Below, one piece after another: positions 31,957-41,633 of a DNA stretch of 64,000 bases. The notes under the pieces are model-generated. The model was not told the origin of the DNA. It saw only the letters and a program-made list of their open reading frames with translations, and searched no databases. This DNA is from Stentor coeruleus. Its lineage: Eukaryota; Ciliophora; Heterotrichea; Heterotrichida; Stentoridae. The position numbers and the translations under genes are program-made. Positions within the stretch are counted from its first letter, which is position 1. The number at the start of each line of letters is the position of its first letter. The stretch lies in the NCBI GenBank assembly GCA_001970955.1, contig MPUH01000190.1:22244-86243 (forward strand). Reading direction: 5' to 3'.

Positions 31957-32256
31957 CTAGCCTTTAACTAAGTCGTCAACAACTCCTTGAGGAACAAGCC
32001 CGCTTGAGACTGCTAATTGGATCTCTCCACTTCGGACTAAGAAGTCTATTACACGCATCCCTGTCTCATCTAGGAACATAGCTTGAGCCTGATCTGGGCT
32101 TAAAATCCCTGATTCGACTTCGACCCACAGTGTGTCACTCCAGGCCATGACTTGATCGTAGTTTAATCCGGTTTTAGTGACAATTCCTAATAGTTCTGGA
32201 TCCTGACCTATACATAATCCAAGTATAATCATCAATGCCAACACCTTCGAAGCCAT
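31957..32256 (-). CDS. Mini secreted protein, twin B
   Basis: The 99-residue paralog of twin A is encoded tail to tail, 160 bp away. The signal peptide is about 1-18 (VLALMIILGLCIG), with cleavage likely before QDPELLG. The mature protein has about 80 residues, no Cys, and the same motif order, differing mostly by conservative changes and ending in VVDDLVKG. The inverted arrangement means an inverted duplication. At DNA level the mature regions remain alike, while signal peptides and tails have diverged. Its 5' flank is G-rich on the + strand, that is C-rich on its own sense strand, mirroring twin A. Confidence 0.8.
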   Translation of the reverse strand: MASKVLALMIILGLCIGQDPELLGIVTKTGLNYDQVMAWSDTLWVEVESGILSPDQAQAMFLDETGMRVIDFLVRSGEIQLAVSSGLVPQGVVDDLVKG

Positions 32257-32958
32257 AATAACTTTTACTAATTAACAATATAAATTTGTATGTAAGAGTA
32301 ATTTCGATTTTATATTGGAATGAAGAAGTTAGGACCTGATAAGGTGTAGGATGAATTATTGAAATGAGGAAGATGGTGAAGGTATTAGGAGGTTACATTT
32401 GTGGTAAAGAAGAGATTGTTTTAGAGTAGATTTGGAATGATAGTGTTTGTAGGATTTTTAAGAAATATAGAGTATTGGTGTTTGTAAAAAAGCTAGTTTT
32501 GTTGTAAAAATGATTAATAGGATTTTTGGTTATTAGGATTTTAACGTTTATTTTTTTGGGTTTTTGGTTTGGAAGCTTGAAATTATGGGTTTGGGGATTA
32601 TGGATTGTGGTATATGAAGTATATGGCTGTTGTGAGATTTGTGTGGGAGTTTAATTAGGATATAGGGTAAAATTTTGCATAATGTTCAAGGCTTATTATG
32701 AAAGTGAAAACTTTTATCATTTTTGATAAGGAGTCTAAGATGAAATTTGATTGATTAGACAATATTTCCTCAGGATTACCGCTATCTCAGACATAGCCTC
32801 TAACTGGTTCAAGTGCTCACATTAGAAAATATAAATTAAAAATATATTATAACTACTATTCTTATAATAAATATCCTCCAATTTCCATTCTTATCATAAA
32901 ACTTCTTCATTAAAATTTATATCTAAATATATAGTATTAATATTATTTCCTTTTATGC
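32257..32958. other. Intergenic region between minus-strand genes
   Basis: It is strongly G-rich on the + strand up to about 32740, then C-rich. A 17-nt tRNA-anticodon-arm-like hairpin near 32785 is not part of a tRNA. No gene was seen. Confidence 0.55.
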
Positions 32959-33717
32959 TTATTCAATTTCTGGTGTGGGCTCATTACCTCCAGTATTTCT
33001 CCTTTTCCTAGCTCCACCCATACTTGGCATTTTAGTTTTTACATATACATTCAATATCTCCAAAGGTTTGATATATTCAGCATCTACAGGTAATACCAAA
33101 AGCGAAAAACTTCCGCTTTCCATCCTTGAAGATACATCATTAACTATAACTTTTCTAAAAAAAATACTTGAAATCCCTTCTTCTTCTAATGTACCAAGCA
33201 TAACTCTATCACCTGAAGCATTATGTGTAAGCATTTTATGATGATTTCCTCCAGTACATAACATGATTTTAAACTTAACTGGGCGTTCTAAGTTTTGTTT
33301 TATTCCGTTGTTGTCTACAATTTTCAAAGATAGAGCGAATGCTTTTTTCTTATACAAAGGCTGAGGTAAGTCTTCTTGTAAAACAATTTTATATAAGTAT
33401 TCTGAATTATTACTGGCTAAATTGTCAGTGAGTATAATTGGCTGTTTGACTTGATCTGAAAGCAAACTGGTTTCTAAGTAGTTTTTAGGAGTAAAATGAT
33501 TTTGTACTGTTTTTTTCATGAGATTGGCTATGTTTTCGATTTCTTTAATAATCTGACTCTGAGCCAAGATTGCTTCCATAATTTTCTGAGTCAAAATCCC
33601 AGTTGTTTCAGAGTCTACCTCAATTGTACTATTGCTTATTAAGCTTTCAACTTGGGTTTTCCCACATATTTCACAGGGTCCTTGAGAATCTAGTTTGAAC
33701 TGACCTAAATGACACAT
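32959..33717 (-). CDS. MC-family protein 1 (unidentified; N-terminal Cys motif plus beta-rich domain)
   Basis: The 252 residues share an architecture with two genes further right. A short Cys motif starts at Met-Cys (MCHLGQF...CEICGK, residues 1-20) and may bind a metal. A helical, polar linker (45-110) follows. A conserved domain (about 120-235) opens with LPQPLYKKKAFALSLKIVDNNG and contains FKIMLCTG, ASGDRVMLGTLEEEG, FFRKVIVNDV and EYIKPLEI (each shortened). The tail GARKRRN is basic and could be a nuclear signal. Alternating hydrophobic residues suggest a beta sandwich. I cannot name the family; a DNA-binding immunoglobulin-like domain is conceivable but unsupported. Confidence 0.75.
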   Translation of the reverse strand: MCHLGQFKLDSQGPCEICGKTQVESLISNSTIEVDSETTGILTQKIMEAILAQSQIIKEIENIANLMKKTVQNHFTPKNYLETSLLSDQVKQPIILTDNLASNNSEYLYKIVLQEDLPQPLYKKKAFALSLKIVDNNGIKQNLERPVKFKIMLCTGGNHHKMLTHNASGDRVMLGTLEEEGISSIFFRKVIVNDVSSRMESGSFSLLVLPVDAEYIKPLEILNVYVKTKMPSMGGARKRRNTGGNEPTPEIE

Positions 33718-35063
33718 TTATTATCCACTAGATTAGGAATAATTAAAAGAGTATAATAACTATAAATAGTTCTAGAAAAAATTTCATATTATATTGGGAA
33801 AAAATCAATTACTAAGCTTAAGGGATTGAAAAATAATATATAGGAGGAATGATTGTATGTAAATATATATTATTAACATCACAACTTGGAATTAGTTTTT
33901 GAATCGTAGTACCATTTTTTATATATGCTCTAGAATATAATTTTCATAGTTTTACCAATGTTTAATAAGTAAAAATGTATTAGATGATGTTAAAAAGTTT
34001 AATTTTCATAGGTGAAGGGTTATGAAAGAAAACTATATAGAATAAATATTATTATAGGGGCCTAAAGATAAATGGCTGACTATTAGGAAAACTATTTGAA
34101 TATTTGATTGGGATTTTTGATGGAATAAAGAGAGGGAAATGATGACGCTGAAAAAAGGCTTGGATTGGTTGAAGATATGATTTTTGGTTTAAAAAGGTAT
34201 GATTTTTAGGGAGAAATAGGAGTTGTGGTTGAAAAAAATCATTTTTTTTGACTTTGGGATGGATTAAGATTGCTTTTGGTAAGGAAGATTAAAATAGAGA
34301 GGGTTTAGTGAGAATTGATAAGAAGTTATATAGGAAAAAATTGTTAGAGGAAAGTGTGTGGGTAGAGGATGATGAAGAGAGAAAATATGGAAGTCAATCG
34401 GTATAGGTAGAAAATGCTGGATATAATATATTTTTGAAGAGCCTATTTACATATAGTGATTTTCTAGACTAGAGGCATGTTTATTATTGAATACAGAAAC
34501 ATATTAAGCCTGGCTACCAGGCATTGAATAAACATTTATAAGATTATTACCCTGTTTTTTTTACTAAGCTAAATTTACATAAGCAGTTTTTCTTATTAGT
34601 TTGATAAATAAAAATCCACACAAAATTATCTCAAAAGCTATCCCAAAATTTTTTGTCTTTATCCCCCTTCCTTTAATCTAACACCAATTCTATCCCATCA
34701 AAGTTTTAAATTATTTTTATTATCATCATACATTTCTTACTCATAAGTATTCATTCAAAAATTCATTTAAATTTAATATTGTCTAAGTATTTTTAAATTT
34801 TTCAATCTAAACAAAAAATATTCTAAGCGATATTCTATCTTTATGTGCCAGAAAAATATTATTAAGCATTTTTTTTTTAGACCCTGGTGCAAAAAATGAT
34901 ATCCCTTTAAGCCATATTCGTGTATAATATTATTGTATTATATATAGTATTTTAAAAAGTCTTCGGGTTATGATAACCTTAATTAAGTTCGAAAAACGTG
35001 AAGATTTGGCTTTTCTGTTCATAAATTTTCTTAGGATTTATATTATATAAAATCCATATTTTA
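33718..35063. other. Long intergenic region
   Basis: G-rich on the + strand up to about 34440, then C-rich around 34600-34780, then AT-rich. It holds the hairpin at 34508. Short open stretches near 34980-35040 look weakly coding-like. No gene is called. Confidence 0.5.
34508..34522. other. Perfect short hairpin
   Basis: GCCTGGCTACCAGGC forms a 6-bp GC-rich stem with a 3-nt loop, set in DNA of about 80 percent AT. No neighbouring gene explains it. Confidence 0.4.
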
Positions 35064-35312
35064 GCCTATAAACCGCTGGATTCGATTGGATCCTTAGCCT
35101 AAGGTTTTTAAAAAATTGATACTAAAAGAGAATCTAATTAAGATTTTTCTTTTGATTTTGCCTTTAAAAAAACTTTCGATGAAGCTATTTTGCAGTTAAG
35201 TTCACCTGGATTAGAAATTATGTGTAGTCTAGCTTATGAATTTACTAAAAATCTTTCAGAGATGAGAATATTATATAAAAAACTACAAAGTTTACTTTTG
35301 TTTATATATTGA
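35064..35312 (+). pseudogene. Possible gene relic
   Basis: From 35141 a 57-codon open stretch without a start codon reads like protein (FKKTFDEAILQLSSPG, then MCSLAYEFTKNLSEM) and ends in TGA. Just upstream the same frame gives YKPLDSIGSLA between stops. Composition is balanced rather than AT-driven. The source gene was not recognised. Confidence 0.35.
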
Positions 35313-35331
35313 CTTAGTTATTTTGGTCTCT

Positions 35332-36155
35332 TTAACTAATTTGATCTTCATTCAAACTTTTATTTTCCATTTTTCTTCTTTTGTTAGTTTCTCCTGCCAC
35401 CATTTTCCTAGCTTTCACTATAAGATCTGATATGACAAGGGGTTTAATATAATTAGAATTCTCAGGCTTTATAGCTAGGAAGAAGTATCCATTCCTAAAG
35501 TGTGAAGTCACTTCTTTGATGATAATTCTTTTAAAAATAATCGTGCAATCTCCTTCAGATTCAAGGGAGCCAAGCACAGCCTTATCCCCTGAAGTATTCA
35601 TTAGCAATTGCTTTACTGGACTTTCAGCTGTAAAAACCATCACTTTAAACACAACTTTCTCTTGAAGCTTAACTTCCTTACCATTCATGTCTATAATATT
35701 CAAAACTAAAGGGAAAGCTCTATCTTTATAAGCAGGTCTAGGTAAATCTCCATTAAGCTTTAGCATAAATTCATATTTAGCAATAGGATCAGAGATATTT
35801 CAAAAATTATAAAAAAGTATTTAAAATTTAATTCTGCAATTAATAAGATATGCTTAAGAATAGTTTTTTCCGTAACGGTCTCATCAGTTTTTCCTAGCAT
35901 TTGTGATGGTTTTTGAAGTGAATTTTGATTGCAGGAAGTTTCTATAATGGTACCGATTTTTTTCATAGAATCTGCTAATTCTTTGAATCTTTCAGCCTGG
36001 CTTAAAAACAATGACATGATGTTTTGTAAAATCTGAGAATCATTATAGTTGTAAAGTAGTCCATAGCTTGGCTTGTTCACATTTTCAAGTTGGGCTTTTA
36101 TAAAACAACTACAAGATCCGTCGGTAATTGGACAGAGTTGATTCGAATTACACAT
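35332..36155 (-). CDS. MC-family protein 2, frame interrupted by a 53-nt insert
   Basis: The left reading frame from 36155 gives the Cys motif MCNSNQLCPITDGSCSC and a helical linker, then runs into unrelated AT-rich codons. The second half, in another frame, holds the family domain (LPRPAYKDRAFPLVLNI, FKVMVFTAES, SGDKAVLGSLESEG, FKRIIIKEVTSHFRNG) and a basic tail. A 53-nt segment bounded by ATATCT repeats separates them. Leaving it out joins ILKH to ISDPIAKYEF in frame and makes the distance between the LLK/ILK motif and the domain identical to that in MC-family protein 3 (25 residues). The intact product would have about 256 residues. As written in the assembly the gene cannot be translated. 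Confidence 0.72.
35793..35851 (-). mobile_element. 53-nt IES-like insert with ATATCT direct repeats
   Basis: On the + strand AGATAT occurs at 35793-35798 and again at 35846-35851. One repeat plus the intervening sequence is 53 nt long, very AT-rich, without GT...AG ends. The length is 2 modulo 3, so it shifts the frame and adds stops, and exact removal of one repeat unit restores the coding frame. The repeat includes TA, the boundary of ciliate internal eliminated sequences. Alternatives are an atypical intron or a recent insertion that killed the gene. Confidence 0.6.
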
Positions 36156-36759
36156 ATAATATTAGATATAAACCGTCCATTTTTTTATTCCATAGCCAAC
36201 CAATATGGTTTTTATCTAAGGCTAAGATGTATATATTATATATAATGGAATCAAGATAGTATATGGCTTTGATATTGTTTGATTAGAAAAAATATTCTGG
36301 ACTTAAGCCTTAAAGGTTTATATATCATAATTTAATAATATAATATATACAAAATCTGAGATTTTTTCAATATAACTTTTGACTTTGGCGGAGAGTCTTA
36401 AAGGCTGAAGAAATTATTTTTGTTATATTTGAATTGTTTTTGTTTGTGAATCTTTTCGGGCAGATTAAGTTTCCATTAATCTGATAGTTTATGATTTACA
36501 ATGACTACTAGATTGTATTTTTTTTAGCTTTAGGTTTCTATGGAAAATAAACTTTAGTGATAAGTAATAGTAGATGATGATAAGAGACCTTAAATTTTAT
36601 TAAAATAAGCATGAGGTTTTCTTTTAGGCTCAGTTTTTGGTTAAAAATCAAGAGAACTTTTTTAGCAAGCATTCAAACCTTCATTTGTCCTTTATCAAAA
36701 TTATTCATTAGCCAAATATAAAATGTCTCAAAAGTACTTATTTTTTTTAGCGAAAATAA
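36156..36759. other. Intergenic, 5' flank of MC-family gene 2
   Basis: G- and T-rich on the + strand with AT-rich patches. No gene or RNA seen. Confidence 0.5.
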
Positions 36760-37830
36760 ATTTACTTATCACGATAATTATAAAGACATAAACAATTTTT
36801 ATATTCTTCTTATTCATTCTTTGGATCTTTATATTTTATTACCTCATAATCTAAAATTATGTTTTTTTGGCAAAGCAAGTCTTCAATCTTACTAAAAATT
36901 ATAATGTATTTACAAGCAAATACACAATCAATTATGATAACTGAGAAATTATACTATTGTATTATTTTCTGTAGTTTTTCTAATATGCATAATATTTTGA
37001 AACATTTTTTCTAAGGGATTTAAAAAAGAACTTACTAAANTTTTTCTAAGGGATTTAAAAAAGAATTTACTAAGCATATTAGTGACTATGATTCAAACTG
37101 CTTCATATCTGTTAGAAATATAAATAATTTTATAACAGAATAAAAAAGTTATTAATAATTAACTGATTTTAGATGATTAATATATTGTCTTAGATAACAA
37201 AAGTTAACATAAAAAACCATTTACTTAATTGTAATCTCTTTATTTCATATAAAAATTCTAATGACTCTTATTTATTATACACTTATTGTCATTATAAATA
37301 AGTTGATCAAAAATCTTTTTATTATATTCAACTTTAGGCTTGTTTACCCCAAAAGCATCTTTGGCTTGAGATTTGCCTTTAATATTTCTGAATATTAATA
37401 ACTTTATTCTTTCAGAATTCTCTAATATAACTATTAAACTAAATCGCTTACCTGATATATAAGAAGATAATTCATTTATTGTGAATTTTTTATGTATAAA
37501 TATTTTTACTTTTTATTTCTAATACATCTCTCATGATCTTATTTCCATAGAATTGATTCTAGGGAGATTTAGATGCAATTCATTTGAGATCAATAATCTT
37601 AAACTCAAAAGAAAACACTTTATTCCTGCAAACTGGCTTCAAGATATTTCCTACAGCTTTTCAGTTATATTCATACTGCTAATCATAATTAAAAATCTAA
37701 TTATCATCAGTAACAGTGCATTTTAGGAATTTTTTATATTTTCCAACTTTATATTTTCTTCTTATTATAACTCTCATACATACATCAATCAATTTTACGA
37801 TATCCGTCTATTCATAAAAGACTTTTATTT
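36760..37830 (-). pseudogene. Decayed gene, possibly C2-domain-like, with stops and frameshifts
   Basis: Read from about 37830 downward, one frame gives protein-like text broken by TAG and TGA: KFLKCTVTDDN, VGNILKPVCRNKVFSFEFK, NQFYGNKIMRDVLEIKSK. After a frameshift, 37485-37258 is open for 75 codons (NELSSYISGKRFSLIVILEN, then NKPKVEYNKKIFDQL) and ends in TAG. NILKPV...FSFEFKIIDL recalls the C2 pattern LNPVWNExFxFE. Further fragments (about 37080-36765) look coding too and may be the same gene. No intact copy is in the window. Confidence 0.5.
37005..37076. repeat. Unmerged contig overlap around N at 37040
   Basis: About 35 bp (TTTTTCTAAGGGATTTAAAA and following) occur on both sides of the N with one or two mismatches. 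Confidence 0.85.
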
Positions 37831-38899
37831 GATTATTCACTAATATTACTACCATACGGCTCATAAATATTCACAATTTAGCACAACCTATGACTTTTCA
37901 AGTTGATATGAACATTTTATCATGCAGAGTAAATATTTATTTGTAATCAACTCTTTATTGATATAAAATTTCTATGATTTAAAAAAAAGCTTATCTTATA
38001 CTATATACTTCCTTTCATAGCCTCATATAGATTAATTTACTCTTATTAAACATCAATATTCTTACCCTAACCCGAATTTTCCCTATATTATCTTATTTGA
38101 AACCATTTCATATATTATAAATTTGATTACGTTCAAGAAGTATCTTATCTAAATTTTATTACTATAATATTTAATATTTTATTATAGTTTTATTATCCAC
38201 TTTAACTTTAATCCTCAACACCCTAAGGCTATGATCTCTTTACCTTAATCATTTCCGCTAGTATCTGTCATCAAAGTCTCATTAAAAAAGTCTTTACTCG
38301 CCTAGTCAAGTTCAAAAGACCAAAAATTCTAAGTAATTATCTTTACAAACTAAATTCACAAATACAAAAACATCTAAAGCTTATAATCCAACATCCCTTT
38401 ACCAAACCTGCAAAAACCCATTTTATATTGTCTTTCTTATCTTAGTTGCCTGTTTAAAAATTATTCATTTTTCTTTGTATCTGGCCCATATTTTTTGATA
38501 TGCGTATCTTATTTTAAACTGGATCAAGAATTAGAAGTCTCCCAAATGGCTATAACACATAAAGAAATAGGAAGTTCTAATAGCATTTCGCTTTTAAATT
38601 CCCTTTGAGCTTTATATATGATTATTCAACTAAAATTCAAGTTTAGCAAATTTATGAATTAGTTTTTTAGAGCAAGACTTTGAATTCAATAATCAATCTT
38701 TTATATGATCATCTGTGTCAAAAATTTAAAACGAACAAGAATTATTTTAAGTCCCATATTAGAAAAAATATGCAAATATATAAATATTTTTATTGTCAGA
38801 AAGGCTTCTAGAAATGATTCATCAAATAATATATGGATTTTTAATAGGATAGGACATAGTTGTACTATGGAATTATAACCACCCATAATAAAGTAATAA
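37831..38899. other. Intergenic, 5' flank of MC-family gene 3
   Basis: C-rich on the + strand. Short coding-like scraps near 37840-37940 may belong to the pseudogene. No gene seen. Confidence 0.5.
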
Positions 38900-39682
38900 A
38901 TGTGTACCTTTAACTTACAATGTCCCGTCACAGACGGATCTTGCAAATGCTTGAAGCAAATAACAATCCCTGAAGTCATCAAACCGATACCTATTCCTGC
39001 AGCTTTTCCAAATGACCCAAACATGCTTAGTATATTGTACAGACTCATAGTACAACAAAACGAAATGATGCGTAATATTAGTGTTCAAATTCAAGAAGCT
39101 CTTGCTAAGGTGCTGCAGTATACAGAAGGTAGCCAAAAAAATGAAAATGGTTCAGTGCTTCAAACTGAAGAAGCAACAACACCAAGTAGTTTGCTGAAGT
39201 TTCTCTGCGGTGATTTGTGTAATCACAGTCATTCTTTGCAAATTGCAAATGAAATGCCAAGTCCTGCATACAAAGAAAGAGCATTTTCTGTGATGCTGAA
39301 TATTTTAGATTCAAATGGAGCGAAAGTAAGATTGAGTCAAAATGTGGTTTTTAAAGTTATGCTTTTCACAGCTGATAGTCCTCCAAAGCTCCTTGCAATC
39401 AACACCTCTGGAGACAAAATAATGAGAGGAACTCTTGAGGCTGAAGGAAATTCAGCTGTGATATTCAGGAAAATTATTATAAAAGAAGTCACTTCACACT
39501 TTAGAAACGGATCATTTTTCTTTGTAGTAGTTGCAAAAGACGCTAATTTCATTAAGCCTTTTATTTACCCTGAATTTGTTATCAAAGCAAGAAAAATCTA
39601 CCCAGAGTGCCTTAAGAAAAAGTTTAAGACTGAAGACTGTATTCTTAGCAGCCCAGCTGATGATGAAAATCTAGATAGCTAA
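38900..39682 (+). CDS. MC-family protein 3
   Basis: The 260-residue intact member is on the opposite strand to the other two. The Cys motif is MCTFNLQCPVTDGSCKC (1-17), nearly identical to that of member 2. A helical linker follows (35-95, with LSILYRLIVQQNEMMRNI; core IVQQNEMMRNISVQ). The beta-rich domain spans about 120-235: MPSPAYKERAFSVMLNILDS, VVFKVMLFTADSPPK, NTSGDKIMRGTLEAEGN, VIFRKIIIKEVTSHFRNGSF. The tail is acidic and basic mixed (KKKFKTED, PADDENLDS). It is closest to member 2. Strict conservation of SGDK, RK/KRIII and VTSHFRNG suggests a binding surface. Function is unknown. Confidence 0.8.
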   Translation: MCTFNLQCPVTDGSCKCLKQITIPEVIKPIPIPAAFPNDPNMLSILYRLIVQQNEMMRNISVQIQEALAKVLQYTEGSQKNENGSVLQTEEATTPSSLLKFLCGDLCNHSHSLQIANEMPSPAYKERAFSVMLNILDSNGAKVRLSQNVVFKVMLFTADSPPKLLAINTSGDKIMRGTLEAEGNSAVIFRKIIIKEVTSHFRNGSFFFVVVAKDANFIKPFIYPEFVIKARKIYPECLKKKFKTEDCILSSPADDENLDS

Positions 39683-41220
39683 ATTTCACTAAGCTTAAAC
39701 CTATAAATAACCTTTTTTTCGAACTTTTTAAAGTCATCATCTGCATAATCTCTATTTTTAACTAAAATTACAAAATTTATTAGGAATTAAAATTAATATT
39801 AGTAAATATCTCCCCTTATACTATCAATGATACTCATCCTAATCAAAAATCAGCTGGTATCTTTTAAAAAATAAAACTTGATCTCTTCATTGTTTTTTGT
39901 ACCTTCCAAGCTCAAACCTTTAACTGTTTTAGTGAATAACTAATTTATGTTGTATGAACTAGTGTTATGATTAATTATACATGCTATAGATTAAACCTGG
40001 TCAAGATAAAAATCAGTGAAAATCAGGGATTTTTTTTATCAGATTTTTAAGGTTTCCTCTCTAAAAAATTCAGTTTTTAATATGTTGTTAAGGTTTTCTA
40101 TGGTTTTTGCTTATGTTTTTACTAAATGCTGTGAAAAAAAAAATCTTTAGAATTTTGGGATTTGCCAGTAATACAATTTTCCCCGCATTTTGGTGAAAAT
40201 ACACTTAAAGGTAATTTAAGGTTCATGTGACTGTCAGATTTTTGATTAAAAATTCCTAGTCGATGACTTTTAAAAATGCTTTTGAGATATAAACATGACA
40301 GTCTATCTATTGAAAAAGTGTTTTCTTTAAATTTTCATATTTTTTTTGTGTTTTTTATGATAGGATACTTGCAAAAAAATGTTAAAAGTGCTTGTTTGCA
40401 GAAATAATGGACTTGCTACTGAGATTTTTAAAAATATTTTAGAATTTTTTTTATTTTTCTGATATAAAGGGTTTTGATGAAGTAGCTATTTTCTCAGATG
40501 ATTGCTGAGAAATTATTGTGTAAGGCTTTCTAATTATAGTTTTTAGAATAAAATTTCGATAAGCTAAATTGGGTAAAATGATTATTTTTACCATAAAAAG
40601 TGGGGTTATTATAACAAGGATTTAGATTAATTTTATGAAGTTTTACATTTTGTTTGGGGTGTGATTGTGAAATTATACTAGGTAAAAGGCTTTGGAAAAT
40701 TTAGATGCTTGTTGTCACTAGTTTTTTAAAAATGCTAAGGGATAATGCTATGTTATTATGAAAATATGATTTGATAAGGCTTAGATTTTTGACTAATTCT
40801 TATTGGATGATTTTTTAGGAATAGTTTGGGTGTAAAGCGAGGACTGAAAAAAAAATTGAAATTTTAAAATTTTATAAAAAGATAATGAAAGGGATTTACA
40901 CAGTTCAGGTAAGCATTTAAAGTTTAAATACAATGAAAATTATAAGGATAGTATCAAAATTAATATTAGGAATATAATAAAAACAAAACTTATGCAAATA
41001 AAAGAATTTGAAAACTATGACAATTTATGATAAAAATAAGTGGCCAAATTAAAACATAAACTAAAAAATTAAGTATATAAAATATGTAGTTAGTTTAGAA
41101 TTTTACTTCTATATAATAATCAAAGTAAATATAAGCAAAAAGTATTGAAAAATCTTCTAATGATAACTACTATACAAAATATATTATTCTATTAACAATA
41201 ATAAACAGTTGCATTAAAAA

Positions 41221-41325
41221 TCCTAATCTTAAGATAATCAAAATCTAATTAAAATATACTAATACACTCAACNTCCTAATCTTAAGATAATCAAAATCTA
41301 ATTAAAATATACTAATACACTCAAC
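41221..41325. repeat. Unmerged contig overlap around N at 41273
   Basis: The 52 bp at 41221-41272 recur at 41274-41325. Confidence 0.92.
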
Positions 41326-41334
41326 ACCTTGAAG

Positions 41335-41521
41335 AGCCAAAGTATTCCAAAATTCTTATATAAATATTTACCAAAAACCACAACCATGCCAAAAATCATC
41401 ACCTTAACAAAAATCCACAACCCACATNCACCTTGAAGAGCCAAAGTATTCCAAAATTCTTATATAAATATTTACCAAAAACCACAACCATGTCAAAAAT
41501 CACCACCTTAACAAAAATCCA
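41335..41521. repeat. Unmerged contig overlap around N at 41428
   Basis: The 93 bp at 41335-41427 recur at 41429-41521 with two mismatches. With the previous overlap this leaves a contig of only about 154 bp between two Ns. Confidence 0.92.
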
Positions 41522-41633
41522 CAACCCACATCTTCTTCAAAACCTTAATTTTCCAAATACCTCAACTTAAAAACCTTTAATTCCTATCAACCCTCTCTAA
41601 ATCCTAACCTTTTATTTCATATATCTCTATCTA

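Larger units (their letters stand above)
39683..41633. other. Long convergent intergenic region
   Basis: T/G-rich from 39990 to about 40830, then AT-rich, then C-rich toward the next gene. It contains two unmerged contig overlaps. No coding-like stretch was seen. Confidence 0.55.

Noticed and set aside
32785-32801. tRNA-anticodon-arm-like hairpin GCTAT-CTCAGAC-ATAGC followed by GGTTCAAGT
   Set aside because: The loop would fit a Leu CAG anticodon, but there is no acceptor stem, no D-arm, and the stem around TTCAAGT does not pair. Not a tRNA gene.
35793-35851. The 53-nt insert as an ordinary intron
   Set aside because: No GT...AG boundaries fit the length needed to restore the frame, and introns seen here are 15 nt.
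38701-39552. Minus-strand open frames of 115, 73, 69 and 71 codons
   Set aside because: They largely lie opposite or just before the well-supported MC-family gene 3 and are antisense shadows or AT-rich noise.
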